The notes under the pieces were generated by a model. It was not told the DNA's origin. It did not search any database and saw only the letters and a list, made by a program, of their open reading frames with translations. This document shows positions 1 to 9,359 of a DNA stretch of 34,817 bases, in pieces. The stretch is from Muribaculaceae bacterium (lineage in GTDB: Bacteria; Bacteroidota; Bacteroidia; Bacteroidales; Muribaculaceae), in the NCBI GenBank assembly GCA_029070945.1, contig JAIEBK010000036.1, positions 9,571-44,387 on the forward strand. Direction: 5' to 3'. A program made the position numbers and the translations under genes. How positions within the stretch are numbered: the first letter of the stretch is position 1; each line of letters begins with the position of its first letter.

Positions 1-58
1 ACGTATAGAGTCAAAGCCGAGTTTGGATTCAATATCTTGGGGATAGAGCATTATATAA

Positions 59-127
59 GAGTTAAGGGTTAAGGGTTGAGAGTTGAGGGTTAAGAGTTAA
101 GAGTTTAGGGTTGAGGATGAGGGTTAA
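59..127. repeat. Degenerate heptamer tandem array, consensus GRGTTRA (about 10 units)
   Basis: Direct reading: GAGTTAA GGGTTAA GGGTTGA GAGTTGA GGGTTAA GAGTTAA GAGTTTA GGGTTGA GGATGA GGGTTAA. Confidence 0.93.
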
Positions 128-158
128 ACTGTAAGGAAGTATCAGGAGCATACGTTAA

Positions 159-200
159 GGGCGATTTCAATCCGCGCAAGCGGTATGAAATCACCCTTTT
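159..200 (+). terminator. Hairpin with GCAA (GNRA) loop followed by TTTT; probable intrinsic or bidirectional terminator
   Basis: GGGCGATTTCAATCCGC (159-175) / GCAA / GCGGTATGAAATCACCC (180-196), then TTTT; 17-nt arms with one 2-nt mismatch and one G-T pair. Confidence 0.65.
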
Positions 201-252
201 ATCCACAAATTACCTATCACAAAAGAGGTATCTGCAAGTCAGCAAAAGATCC

Positions 253-516
253 TTATGCCTTCTTGTTGTTCTCTTCTTCGAGGATCTTGACGGCCATATC
301 GTAGATTGTAGTGTCGTCAAGCACCACGATTCCCCCATCAGGACCGGGCTCGATGTGCATACCGATGTTCTTGCCGAACTCATAGTTAACACCTCCGAAG
401 TAGTTACGGACGGTCTGTACGGTAAGGTTAAGTTCGTCGGCAATACGACGAGTCGCTCCGTCTGGCAGACTGTCTTTGAGTCTGCGAAGTTCGTTGAATG
501 TGATGGTTTTGCTCAT
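253..516 (-). CDS. Small HTH-like DNA-binding protein (Bacteroidetes family)
   Basis: 87 aa; RRIADELNLTVQTVRNYFGG resembles a helix-turn-helix; upstream TAAATTTG -7-like box. Confidence 0.65.
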   Translation of the reverse strand: MSKTITFNELRRLKDSLPDGATRRIADELNLTVQTVRNYFGGVNYEFGKNIGMHIEPGPDGGIVVLDDTTIYDMAVKILEEENNKKA

Positions 517-556
517 ACTATTAGTATTTGAGGTTGTTTATTTTCTTTTTGACTTT

Positions 557-564
557 CAAATTTA
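557..564 (-). promoter_or_regulatory. Bacteroidetes -7 promoter box (TAnnTTTG)
   Basis: Minus-strand TAAATTTG about 40 bp upstream of the 253-516 CDS. Confidence 0.45.
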
Positions 565-687
565 CACATAATTTTTGAGAAAACATAATTTTTTACAAGC
601 AAAAAAATGTGTTATATAACATAAAAACAAGACCATCAATGATAATACACTATAGTATAATATGTTAAAGAGGTGTGCAAGATACGG

Positions 688-1539
688 TCAGATGACTGCG
701 ATGTCGGAAGCACGGAGCCATCCTTCAATATCCGAGTTAAGACGGACCTTATACCATGTAGGCCGTCCCTCCACATCGGTTTCCTCCGCAATGATGTCGA
801 ATCGAGTGCCCTGGCAAAGAAGATTGCTTGCCGGTTTTGCATCAGAAGAGGGCTCTATAAGCAACTCAGTCTTATAAGTCATGAGCACAGCTTTGTCATG
901 AGCATCATAATAAGAAGCACTCATGAAAGCGAACACCACACAAAAGACAGATATAAAGAAAGAGCAGATACCTCCGAAGAAACCGAATTTTCTAAGTCGA
1001 ACATCGCTGCAGAACAGATATAAAGCGATCTGCCCGAGAAGAACTATAAATGCAATCACAGACACGTATGCCCACATGTTGCGGGAAAAACCTGCACATA
1101 TAAATTTATTGGCCGACTGAAAAAAAGTAAGATGATCGGGAGCCACACTCGTCTTCTTGCCGCGCAGTTCCGCGCGGTTTGAATCCTCTACTTTTGAAGC
1201 AAAATAGTTTAGGTTGTTATTTATTTCCTTATTAGTCGGATCAAGACGCTGAGCCCGTGAATAATACAGGATAGCGCTTCCCAGATCACCCGCATGGGCA
1301 TAAGAGTTGGCAAGATTAAACAGGAGTCCGGGGGATTCACCGTCAACCTTTGCAATCGCAAGATATGCATCAGCGGCTTTAGAATATTCACCATTAACAT
1401 ATAAAGTATCAGCCATAGCGGTCGATGACTCGGCAAAAGCAGAAACCGTGCAAGACAACGTCAGGACCACATACACACCGCAAACAGCGAGTACTCTAAC
1501 TAAGATACGTGATATTTGAGTCATTTTCATAACATTCAT
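688..1539 (-). CDS. batE: BatE-like TPR / SH3-domain membrane protein
   Basis: 283 aa; signal peptide, TPR-like N-terminus, two TM segments, C-terminal SH3-like region; last gene of the bat cluster. Confidence 0.8.
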   Translation of the reverse strand: MNVMKMTQISRILVRVLAVCGVYVVLTLSCTVSAFAESSTAMADTLYVNGEYSKAADAYLAIAKVDGESPGLLFNLANSYAHAGDLGSAILYYSRAQRLDPTNKEINNNLNYFASKVEDSNRAELRGKKTSVAPDHLTFFQSANKFICAGFSRNMWAYVSVIAFIVLLGQIALYLFCSDVRLRKFGFFGGICSFFISVFCVVFAFMSASYYDAHDKAVLMTYKTELLIEPSSDAKPASNLLCQGTRFDIIAEETDVEGRPTWYKVRLNSDIEGWLRASDIAVI

Positions 1540-1541
1540 CT

Positions 1542-3395
1542 TTAATGAGATCCCGTGAGTTTAGCATCTTCGAGCGCGTTGATAACCTCTGTCCCACGCT
1601 GATAGACAGTCTTAAGTTCATCTGCACCTGAACCTGGAGCATACTTGGCGAACTCACAGTCATCAAGGACAGAGACAAAACTATCCACCACCTCCGAGGC
1701 AGCACCGGCCTCGGAAAGACGCTGAGCCACATTCTGACGGTTAAGCTCAGATGTCGGTATATTCAGTTTAGCTCCAACATAACCCCATAAAGCAACCAGC
1801 ATCTCATCATAGAACTTCTCTCTATCTCCCGACTTCATGCAGGCCGCTGCCTTCCGGAGTCTACGGGCCGCCACCTTGCCGGCCTTACGCATGCGCGTGC
1901 CGACAATATCCGCGGCACTCTTCAGATGACGTCTATATACGAAGACTACCACTATGAGAGCAATCGCCGGAATAAGGAACCAAAGCCAATATGCGAAAGT
2001 ATAAACCAGAGGGACACGCTCTTTAGCGAGTTTTCCTACAGGCATCAGTTCATCACTGAATCTGAGTCTGTTCTTAGTCTGTGATTTTTCAGAAAGAACA
2101 CCCTTGTCAACCTCGACAGTATATCCTTTAGCAACTGATCTTTCATATCTGCCGGTAGACGGATCAAAATAGACGAGGGAGACCTCAGGGATCTTATATT
2201 GCCCCATCTCCAGCGGAGTGAAAGAATAGTCAAACTTCACACTTCCAGTTACAGTCGCCCCTTTGGACACAGCATCAACCTGAGTAGTAGGAGAAAAGAC
2301 TTCCAGCTGCTTCGGATACAGATTATTTAGATCGGGAAGTTTTACGTACTTGATATTGCCGCTGCCTTTCACTTCATAAATAACAGAAGCCGGCTGGTTG
2401 GTCTTCAAAGAAGAAGACGGAAGTGAGGAAGAAATAGAGAATTGTCCGACACCACCTGAAAAATCAGCCGGCTGAGGAGTCGGAAGAGGCTTCACATCTA
2501 TAACAAGATCATTAGGAGTGACATTAAGCTGAATCGGACGTCGTACAGTCAACATTCTGAAATAGGGGTCATCATAATACTCCTGTTCGTCAGTGCTGAC
2601 TGTGTACGTATTACCCTTGACAGTAAGTTTCCCGGTCATCTGAGGGAAGATAATATATCTGGCTATAACAGCTGTGGCATATTCCTGACCGTTGTATGTC
2701 TCATACTGAAGCGACTTAGATGTCTCATCCGACTCCTCAACCACAAAGCCATCGAATTTAGGAGCCTCGGTCGCGCCTATAAACTTAATCGGAGCATAAG
2801 AGGAATAAAGCTTCACGGTATACACCAACGCTTCCTGCTCATATGCGGTGGTTTTTGACACAGAGGCCTTAAGGAAAAGTTTCTCATTGCCTTTACCGAT
2901 AAATTTAGGACCTTCATTCTGATCATCCTGACGTTGTGTCATAGCTCCCTGCTGAGCAGCCTGCTGTTGCTGCTGACGCTGCTGAAGTTTAGACAATGAC
3001 CCCGACCCTGACTTTACAATTGTATAGTTAGCCTTGTTACTACGGACATCTCCTACAGAAAAAGGGCCTAATGAATATGAACCTTCCTTTGCAGCGGAAC
3101 ATGTAGCTACATATGTACGGGAACTACTACGCGTCATCTTGCCATTGATGGCGGTGATCGAAGATGACTGACTGCTGAGAGTAAAATACTTCACCACAGC
3201 ACCCGGGACATCGGGAGCGGACGGCTCTCCGTCAACATTATCAAGCTTCATGTAAACGTAGAACTGCTCCCCTACCTCGATATCGTCAGCACCGGTCTGT
3301 GTAGCCACTGATATCTGAAACTTTGCCGCAGCTCCGCCCACAAGAGAGCCAAGCGAAATAAGCAAAGCCAATATGTAAAGTCTAAAACGGGTCAT
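1542..3395 (-). CDS. batD: BatD (oxygen tolerance) protein
   Basis: 617 aa; N-terminal signal peptide, beta-rich repeats, TM segment near the C-terminus (VYTFAYWLWFLIPAIALIVVVFVYRRH); position in the bat operon. Confidence 0.88.
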   Translation of the reverse strand: MTRFRLYILALLISLGSLVGGAAAKFQISVATQTGADDIEVGEQFYVYMKLDNVDGEPSAPDVPGAVVKYFTLSSQSSSITAINGKMTRSSSRTYVATCSAAKEGSYSLGPFSVGDVRSNKANYTIVKSGSGSLSKLQQRQQQQQAAQQGAMTQRQDDQNEGPKFIGKGNEKLFLKASVSKTTAYEQEALVYTVKLYSSYAPIKFIGATEAPKFDGFVVEESDETSKSLQYETYNGQEYATAVIARYIIFPQMTGKLTVKGNTYTVSTDEQEYYDDPYFRMLTVRRPIQLNVTPNDLVIDVKPLPTPQPADFSGGVGQFSISSSLPSSSLKTNQPASVIYEVKGSGNIKYVKLPDLNNLYPKQLEVFSPTTQVDAVSKGATVTGSVKFDYSFTPLEMGQYKIPEVSLVYFDPSTGRYERSVAKGYTVEVDKGVLSEKSQTKNRLRFSDELMPVGKLAKERVPLVYTFAYWLWFLIPAIALIVVVFVYRRHLKSAADIVGTRMRKAGKVAARRLRKAAACMKSGDREKFYDEMLVALWGYVGAKLNIPTSELNRQNVAQRLSEAGAASEVVDSFVSVLDDCEFAKYAPGSGADELKTVYQRGTEVINALEDAKLTGSH

Positions 3396-3424
3396 AATTC
3401 ATATAATTGAGAATTGAGAGAGAA

Positions 3425-4210
3425 TCACCATCGCTTGTTGTTGCGTCCCCGACCGGCCGCCTCCTGGCCATTGTTCGACTTATTGACGCGCGCACGGGTC
3501 TGATTCTCCTTATTTTCAAGGGCCTGCAGTATTTGCTCGGCAGCCTGCGGATTAATCTCAGGCTGCTGTTGTTCCTGATTCTGATTCTGCTGCTGATCCT
3601 GATTCCGGTCTTGATTCTGCTGCTGTTCCTGATCCTGATTTTGCTGCTGATCCTGATTCTTATCCTTATCTTTATCCTGATCCTGGTTCTGATCCTGATT
3701 CTGCTGCAGTTTCTTCTGCGCAATGCGAAGATTGCGACGTGTCTTCTCATCTTCAGGACGTATACGCAGAGACTGCTTATACATATCTACGGCCTGAGCA
3801 TAATCTTCTGAATTGAATGCTATATTGCCGAGATTGAATATAGCATCAGCTGCAAGGTCAGGCTTCTCCTTAACCGCCTGGGCAACTGCCTGCATAGCCT
3901 CAGCACCGGCTTTTGCCAGCTGCACGCGCAATGAATCGGACTGGGCAGCGGACGCACGTCTGACATATGTCAGACCTAAATTATACAATGCCTCCTTGGA
4001 ACCGGGTTCCAGCTTAAGCGCCTGCTGATAGAACTCACCGGCCTCAAGATAATGGCCGCCCCGAAAGAGCTCATTTCCTTTATTTACCAGACGACGTTCC
4101 TGCCGGTTGGTGGTAGCCGAAAGATCAAAAGCATTCAACAACACAACCGTCAAGGACAGGAGCAGCATCAGAGCCTTTATATTTCTAAAAAACAATTTCT
4201 TCATAACCAA
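3425..4210 (-). CDS. batC: BatC-like TPR protein with Q/N/D-rich low-complexity tail
   Basis: 261 aa; TPR motifs (NKGNELFRGGHYLEAGEFYQQALKLEPGSKEALYNLG) then QNQDQNQDQDKDKDKNQDQQQ. Confidence 0.82.
   Translation of the reverse strand: MVMKKLFFRNIKALMLLLSLTVVLLNAFDLSATTNRQERRLVNKGNELFRGGHYLEAGEFYQQALKLEPGSKEALYNLGLTYVRRASAAQSDSLRVQLAKAGAEAMQAVAQAVKEKPDLAADAIFNLGNIAFNSEDYAQAVDMYKQSLRIRPEDEKTRRNLRIAQKKLQQNQDQNQDQDKDKDKNQDQQQNQDQEQQQNQDRNQDQQQNQNQEQQQPEINPQAAEQILQALENKENQTRARVNKSNNGQEAAGRGRNNKRW
3563..3710. repeat. Imperfect in-frame hexamer/trimer low-complexity repeat (ctgatt/ctgatc/ctgctg)
   Basis: Direct reading; encodes the Gln/Asn/Asp-rich tract of BatC. Confidence 0.9.
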
Positions 4211-4219
4211 ACTTTATTA

Positions 4220-5260
4220 TCAGGACTCCTTCTTAAAGAAAGTAATCCTGTCAAGCCATCTTATCTTACGGTCAAGAATAAACACATCTATCAACAGCAG
4301 AGCCAATGCGATCCAGCTGAAAATAGTAAACAATTCGTCGTGAACGGCGTAAGCATTAGTCTCGAGTGCCGATTTCTTAACAGTATCCATCTGCTTCTCA
4401 AGTTCGTTGAGAGCATCCGGATTGGATGCGTTGACATAAATTCCGTCACCGGCTCCTGCGATCTTGGCGGCAAGATTCTCATCAAGAGCAGTCTCAACAG
4501 GCATTCCGGTCTCAGGATTGATCATCGGGCCCGACTTTGTAGGAATCTGTACAGGAGTCGGAGAGCCAACTCCGACCACGTTCAGCTGAATATGATTTTT
4601 CTTAGCCCTCTTGGCAGCCTCCAGAGCACCGGCTTCATCCTCAAGTTCTTCAGCATCCGTGATGAGCACAATAGACTTCCCGATATTATCATCGGCACTG
4701 AACGATTTAACCGCGCGGTCAATCGCCGCACCTATATTAGTACCCTGGTTATCATATTGCGTAGGATCGATCGAATTAAGAAAAAGCTTTGCCGAAACAT
4801 AGTCGCTCGTCACAGGAATCAGTGTATACGCGTCATTCGCATACACAATTAGACCGACACGATCGTTATCAAGACGGTTGATCAGCTTCTCGAGCACAAG
4901 TTTCGAGGCACGCATCCTGGACGTTCCGGAATTATCGGAAGTAGAGGATGCAAGCATGGAGTTAGACACATCGACCGCTATGACAACCTCGATACCTTCC
5001 TTATCAGTCTTTGAAGAATGCACGCCACCCCAGGGCCGACAAAGAGCAATGACAAGGAATGCCAATGCAGAAGCCTCAAGAGCTATCTTCAAAGGGGGCT
5101 TATATTTCGAAACCTCCGGCATCAGATCCTTGAGGGATTCCCAATGTCCGAACCTCGCAAGTCTTTTCTTCCTCGCCAGACGCGCGAGAAGATACAGCGC
5201 CACAACCACAGGCACTGCAAGAAGGAGAACGAGTAAAGCTGGATATGCAAACGTAAACAT
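4220..5260 (-). CDS. batB: BatB, VWA-domain membrane protein
   Basis: 346 aa; VIAVDVSNSMLAS MIDAS-type motif, N- and C-terminal TM segments; start overlaps the batA stop. Confidence 0.9.
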   Translation of the reverse strand: MFTFAYPALLVLLLAVPVVVALYLLARLARKKRLARFGHWESLKDLMPEVSKYKPPLKIALEASALAFLVIALCRPWGGVHSSKTDKEGIEVVIAVDVSNSMLASSTSDNSGTSRMRASKLVLEKLINRLDNDRVGLIVYANDAYTLIPVTSDYVSAKLFLNSIDPTQYDNQGTNIGAAIDRAVKSFSADDNIGKSIVLITDAEELEDEAGALEAAKRAKKNHIQLNVVGVGSPTPVQIPTKSGPMINPETGMPVETALDENLAAKIAGAGDGIYVNASNPDALNELEKQMDTVKKSALETNAYAVHDELFTIFSWIALALLLIDVFILDRKIRWLDRITFFKKES

Positions 5261-6237
5261 TACGGTATTCTTCTAATTATTGTATAACGTAACAGAAGCG
5301 AGAGAGCCAGAGCCGAGAAGGCAAGCCACAGCCACGGCATAAACTCCTCCTGAGTGAGAGTAACTGAATTGACGTCGATGCTTGATTTCTCAAGAGAATC
5401 GATTTCTTCGAACACCTGCTTCAGTACGCGCTCGTCTTTCGCCCGAAAATATTTTCCTCCTGTGAGCTTGGCCATATTCTTAAGGAGAGGCTCATCTATC
5501 TTGGTCTCAAGCGTTGTGGTAGAAAAACCATAAGGATCGGCAATCTGCATCTTTCCGTTTGTTCCGACTCCGATCGTATAGATCTTTATGCCCTTCTGCT
5601 TGGCAATCTGAGCCGCCGTCACCGGAGGCACATCGCCGGCATTATTACTACCGTCGGTAAGTAATATGATACTCTTCGACTTAGCCTTTCCCTGAGATAT
5701 ACGGTTGATCGCACTTGTAAGGCCGTCGCCGATGGCAGTACCGTCATTGAGATCGCCCATATCAACGTTTGCGATCGCATTGATCAATGCGGCCCTGTCA
5801 TTGGTAAGAGGCATCAGGGAAAGAGATTCTCCAGCGAATACTACAAGCCCCATATTATCGTTCGGACGGGAATTTACAAAAGAGGTAGCCACATCCTTAG
5901 CAGCGATAAAACGATTCGGCTTGAAGTCAGTAGCAGACATCGATCCCGAAATATCCATAGCCAGAATAATGTCGGTGCCGAGCACACGTGAATTCTTAAG
6001 GCTGTCATGGCTCTGAGGACGGGCAAGTGCGACGATGATGGCCGCGATACAGAGCAATCTGAGACCAAAACACAAGTGCATCACCCACACCTTCCATGAA
6101 TTTCCAAACCTTAGAAAAGGCTGAAGTGTCGATACCCCAATGGATGGATTGGCATTACGATGCTTCATCACATACCATACGATCAAGGGGACAAGCACAA
6201 GCAGAAGCCAGAGCATCGCAGGATGAAGGAATTTCAT
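5260..6237 (-). CDS. batA: BatA, VWA-domain membrane protein
   Basis: 325 aa; ILAMDISGSMSATDF MIDAS motif, LLTDGSNNAGD. Confidence 0.9.
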   Translation of the reverse strand: MKFLHPAMLWLLLVLVPLIVWYVMKHRNANPSIGVSTLQPFLRFGNSWKVWVMHLCFGLRLLCIAAIIVALARPQSHDSLKNSRVLGTDIILAMDISGSMSATDFKPNRFIAAKDVATSFVNSRPNDNMGLVVFAGESLSLMPLTNDRAALINAIANVDMGDLNDGTAIGDGLTSAINRISQGKAKSKSIILLTDGSNNAGDVPPVTAAQIAKQKGIKIYTIGVGTNGKMQIADPYGFSTTTLETKIDEPLLKNMAKLTGGKYFRAKDERVLKQVFEEIDSLEKSSIDVNSVTLTQEEFMPWLWLAFSALALSLLLRYTIIRRIP

Positions 6238-7265
6238 CGCTCACCTCCTTTCTTAACTTCCGATGCTGTCACGGAGGAATCGGAATTCCTGTCGTCAGCT
6301 ATAGGGTCAGGATCTTTTTCTATAGTTTCCTTAACAAAATTGACGGCGTTGTCATATGCCTCCACATTATCGGCCGGAAGAGGACGTACCTTAGCAAACT
6401 TCACGAAGTCGGCTACATCAAGAATCTTACGGACGTAACCACGATGCTCTCTGACATCCGCCTGATCGGCAAGTGTCTGCATGATCTGACGAGAAGTCAT
6501 CTCCATTGCGTTTATTCCGAAACGAGCATACAGATAATCGCGCAGAATATCCGTAAGCTGAGTGAAATATTCCTTTTCCATGCCGTTTTCCCAAAGGTTC
6601 TTGGCCTTCAGTTCCTCCAATCGCGTGAGTGCGACAGTCCACGGTTTAGGCTGAGGCCTGTCAGGTAGAGTTATGAACTTACCGGTCTTCCTGTACTTAC
6701 GGCCAAAATATACGGCAGCTACTACAGCTGCTATAAGAAGTATCCACAGCCACCATAAATCATAAAGCCAGTCAGGCATCCAATCCCAAAACGATCTGTC
6801 AGAAGGATCAGAAATATCCCGGTAATCAGAGATTGCGTCATTCTCACCTACTTTCACGGGAACCACGGTAAGCTCAACTTCGTTTGATCCTACAGAATCC
6901 GCAGCGGTAAGATAGACAAAAGGAGGCAACCGATAGAATCCTGAATCAAAGACCTGTACAGGAACGCGAAGACGCTCTATGATTCGGCCACCTTCACGCC
7001 TTACAGTATCGACCACCGGGCTTCCAAGCTCAACAGTATCATTGAAAAGTGTCACATAACCTCCCGGCATCACTTTATTGAAAAGAGGAAACACTCCCTG
7101 AGTAGATTCATCGCGATCCACAATGAGCCGGAGAGTATCCACACGCCCCATCATGATCGAAGCAGAATCAAGCGACGCTGTTACCTTCACCGCGGAAGAT
7201 ACAGGCATCGACAGCGCCAGGGCCATTAAGATTAAAGCCAAATATTTTCGAAATGACTGGATCAT
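6234..7265 (-). CDS. Bat-operon membrane protein of unknown function (between batA and the DUF58 gene)
   Basis: 343 aa; signal peptide, beta-rich ectodomain, central TM (LWWLWILLIAAVVAAVYFGRKYR), cytosolic tail; 4-bp overlap with batA. Confidence 0.75.
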   Translation of the reverse strand: MIQSFRKYLALILMALALSMPVSSAVKVTASLDSASIMMGRVDTLRLIVDRDESTQGVFPLFNKVMPGGYVTLFNDTVELGSPVVDTVRREGGRIIERLRVPVQVFDSGFYRLPPFVYLTAADSVGSNEVELTVVPVKVGENDAISDYRDISDPSDRSFWDWMPDWLYDLWWLWILLIAAVVAAVYFGRKYRKTGKFITLPDRPQPKPWTVALTRLEELKAKNLWENGMEKEYFTQLTDILRDYLYARFGINAMEMTSRQIMQTLADQADVREHRGYVRKILDVADFVKFAKVRPLPADNVEAYDNAVNFVKETIEKDPDPIADDRNSDSSVTASEVKKGGER

Positions 7266-7282
7266 ATTTTAAAATTCTAAAT

Positions 7283-8152
7283 TCAACCGCGACGTCGGAA
7301 AAGAGCTATAAGAGCTTTAACGTAGTCTTCGTCGGTGGCCACAGACACAGAATCCACTCCACACCGAGCAGTGGTCGAGGAGAAATACTGCTGGCGGTCA
7401 TACCAGGCCTTATCGTAAGCCTGCCTTACACGTCTGGAAGATGTATCGAGCCAGATGTCGCTTCCTGTCTCCAGATCGCGAAGACGAACAAGACCGACAT
7501 CAGGCATTTTCGCATCACGCTTGTCATAGACCTGAATCGCAGCCACATCATGCTTATGGTTTGCGATCGAAAGCGATTTGAAATAATCATGAGAGTCTAT
7601 GAAATCGCTGAGAAGAAAGGCCGAACAACGTTTTTTCAACGCATTGGTCATAAATACAAGCGGTGCGTTCAGATCCGTGGCCCTATGTTCCGGCTTAAAG
7701 TCAATTATCTCACGGATAATGAAAAGAATATGCTTACGCCCCTTTTGAGGAGGAATGAATTTCTCTACCTTGTCGCTAAAAAAAATCACTCCGACCTTGT
7801 CATTATTCTGAATAGACGAAAATGCAAGAGTGGCGGCAATCTCAGCTATAAACTCGCGCTTCACATCGCCTACGGCACCAAAATCGCGACTTCCGCTGAC
7901 ATCGACAAGAAGCATCACAGTAAGCTCACGCTCCTCCTCATACACCTTGATATACGGTTTATTATGTCTGGCCGTGACGTTCCAATCTATATCGCGCACG
8001 TCATCGCCAGGCTGATATTCCCTGACTTCGGAAAACATCATGCCCCTACCCTTGAAAGCGGTGTGGTACTCTCCCGCAAAAATATTGTTGGAGAGTCCAC
8101 GCGACTTTATTTCAATTTTCCTAACTTTCTTGAGAAGTTCCTTGGCATCCAT
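7283..8152 (-). CDS. DUF58 domain-containing protein
   Basis: 289 aa; FSEVREYQPGDDVRDIDWNVTARHNKPYIKVYEEERELTVMLLVDVSGS is the classic DUF58 signature. Confidence 0.93.
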   Translation of the reverse strand: MDAKELLKKVRKIEIKSRGLSNNIFAGEYHTAFKGRGMMFSEVREYQPGDDVRDIDWNVTARHNKPYIKVYEEERELTVMLLVDVSGSRDFGAVGDVKREFIAEIAATLAFSSIQNNDKVGVIFFSDKVEKFIPPQKGRKHILFIIREIIDFKPEHRATDLNAPLVFMTNALKKRCSAFLLSDFIDSHDYFKSLSIANHKHDVAAIQVYDKRDAKMPDVGLVRLRDLETGSDIWLDTSSRRVRQAYDKAWYDRQQYFSSTTARCGVDSVSVATDEDYVKALIALFRRRG

Positions 8153-8154
8153 TA

Positions 8155-8189
8155 TGCGTTTTGCGTTATGCGTTGAACGTTATCCGTCG
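8155..8189. repeat. Heptamer array TGCGTTT TGCGTTA TGCGTTG AACGTTA TCCGTCG
   Basis: Direct reading, in the moxR-DUF58 gap. Confidence 0.88.
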
Positions 8190-8202
8190 GTGTCAGATCA
8201 GA

Positions 8203-9198
8203 TCAAGGCACCTGAACCTTGTCAAGAATACTTGAAATAATCTCATCGGCAGAAATATTGTTGGCCTCTGCTTCGTATGTGAGTCCGATACGATGGCGCA
8301 TCACATCATGGCAGACGGCACGGACATCTTCCGGAATGACGTATCCACGACCCTGAAGGAATGCATAAGCCCTCGAAGCGACTGCAAGAGATATAGACGC
8401 ACGCGGCGAAGCTCCATACGCTATAATTCCTTCAAGATCCTTCAGTCCGGCAGCCTCGGGATTACGTGTCGCGAAAACTATGTCGACGATATAATTCTCG
8501 ATCTTCTCATCAATATAGATCTCACGAACGAGTTTCTGAATCTCAAGCACATCCTGTGTAGAGACAACAGCCCTCACATCATCAAGGACACCACGGATGT
8601 TCTGGCGAATGATCATTTTCTCCTCCTGCTTGTTGGGATAACCGATTATCACCTTAAGAAGGAAACGGTCTGTCTGCGCCTCGGGAAGAGGATATGTACC
8701 TTCCTGTTCGATAGGGTTCTGTGTAGCCATGACAAGGAAAGGCCGGTCAAGAGGGAAAGTCTGCTCTCCGATTGTCACCTGACGCTCCTGCATAGCCTCG
8801 AGCAATGCGCTCTGCACTTTAGCGGGAGCTCGGTTGATCTCGTCGGCAAGAACAAAGTTGGCGAAAATAGGACCTTTCTTTACTTCGAACTGCTCTTTCT
8901 TAACGCTGTAGATGAGAGTACCGATCACATCGGCAGGAAGAAGATCCGGAGTGAACTGGATACGTGAATACTTAGCATCCACAAGATTCGAGAGGGTCTT
9001 GATAGCAAGTGTCTTAGCCAGACCGGGCACACCCTCAAGAAGAACGTGACCATTGCAGAGAAGAGCGATAAGAAGCGAATCGACAAGGTGCTTCTGTCCG
9101 ACTATACGCTGATCCATACCGTTGCGGATCATACTCAGGAAATTGCTCTTCGCAGCAATGCGATCATTGAGTTCACGAATATTAACTGTCTGTTCCAT
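8203..9198 (-). CDS. moxR: MoxR family AAA+ ATPase
   Basis: 331 aa; Walker A-like LLEGVPGLAKT, Walker B-like NFVLADEINRAPAKVQSALLEAMQERQVT. Confidence 0.95.
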   Translation of the reverse strand: MEQTVNIRELNDRIAAKSNFLSMIRNGMDQRIVGQKHLVDSLLIALLCNGHVLLEGVPGLAKTLAIKTLSNLVDAKYSRIQFTPDLLPADVIGTLIYSVKKEQFEVKKGPIFANFVLADEINRAPAKVQSALLEAMQERQVTIGEQTFPLDRPFLVMATQNPIEQEGTYPLPEAQTDRFLLKVIIGYPNKQEEKMIIRQNIRGVLDDVRAVVSTQDVLEIQKLVREIYIDEKIENYIVDIVFATRNPEAAGLKDLEGIIAYGASPRASISLAVASRAYAFLQGRGYVIPEDVRAVCHDVMRHRIGLTYEAEANNISADEIISSILDKVQVP

Positions 9199-9284
9199 AT
9201 GGGCTTCAGTTGTTTTCTGTAAAGATTTTAATGAGTTTGTTCACAACTCCCGAATCATTTCATGAGTCATGATACATAATTAAT

Positions 9285-9320
9285 ATGCAAAATTAACACT
9301 TTAGTTTTGCATTGAGCAAA
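9285..9320 (-). promoter_or_regulatory. Putative bat-operon promoter: -33 TTTG and -7 TAATTTTG
   Basis: Minus-strand TAATTTTG at 9288-9295 with TTTG at 9317-9320, 21-nt spacer; upstream of moxR. Confidence 0.6.
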
Positions 9321-9359
9321 AAACTTCTGTTAAATAATACAAATACAAGTTGCAATGCG

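Noticed and set aside
59-127. CRISPR array or true telomere
   Set aside because: Units are 7 bp, contiguous and without spacers, and the array lies beside normal chromosomal genes; it is a degenerate tandem repeat.
3382-3750. 122-aa minus-strand ORF with RIRIRIRIKIRI repeats
   Set aside because: Out-of-frame reading of the same batC repeat.
3407-3811. 134-aa plus-strand ORF rich in L/I (LILLLILIPVLILLLFLILI) resembling a membrane protein
   Set aside because: It is the antisense translation of the batC hexamer repeat; the TPR-containing batC frame on the other strand is clearly the gene.
4052-4852. 266-aa plus-strand ORF opposite batC/batB
   Set aside because: Antisense to VWA and TPR genes; no recognisable domain.
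7253-8176. 307-aa plus-strand ORF opposite the DUF58 gene
   Set aside because: Antisense to a strongly recognisable DUF58 protein and has no protein-like motif of its own.
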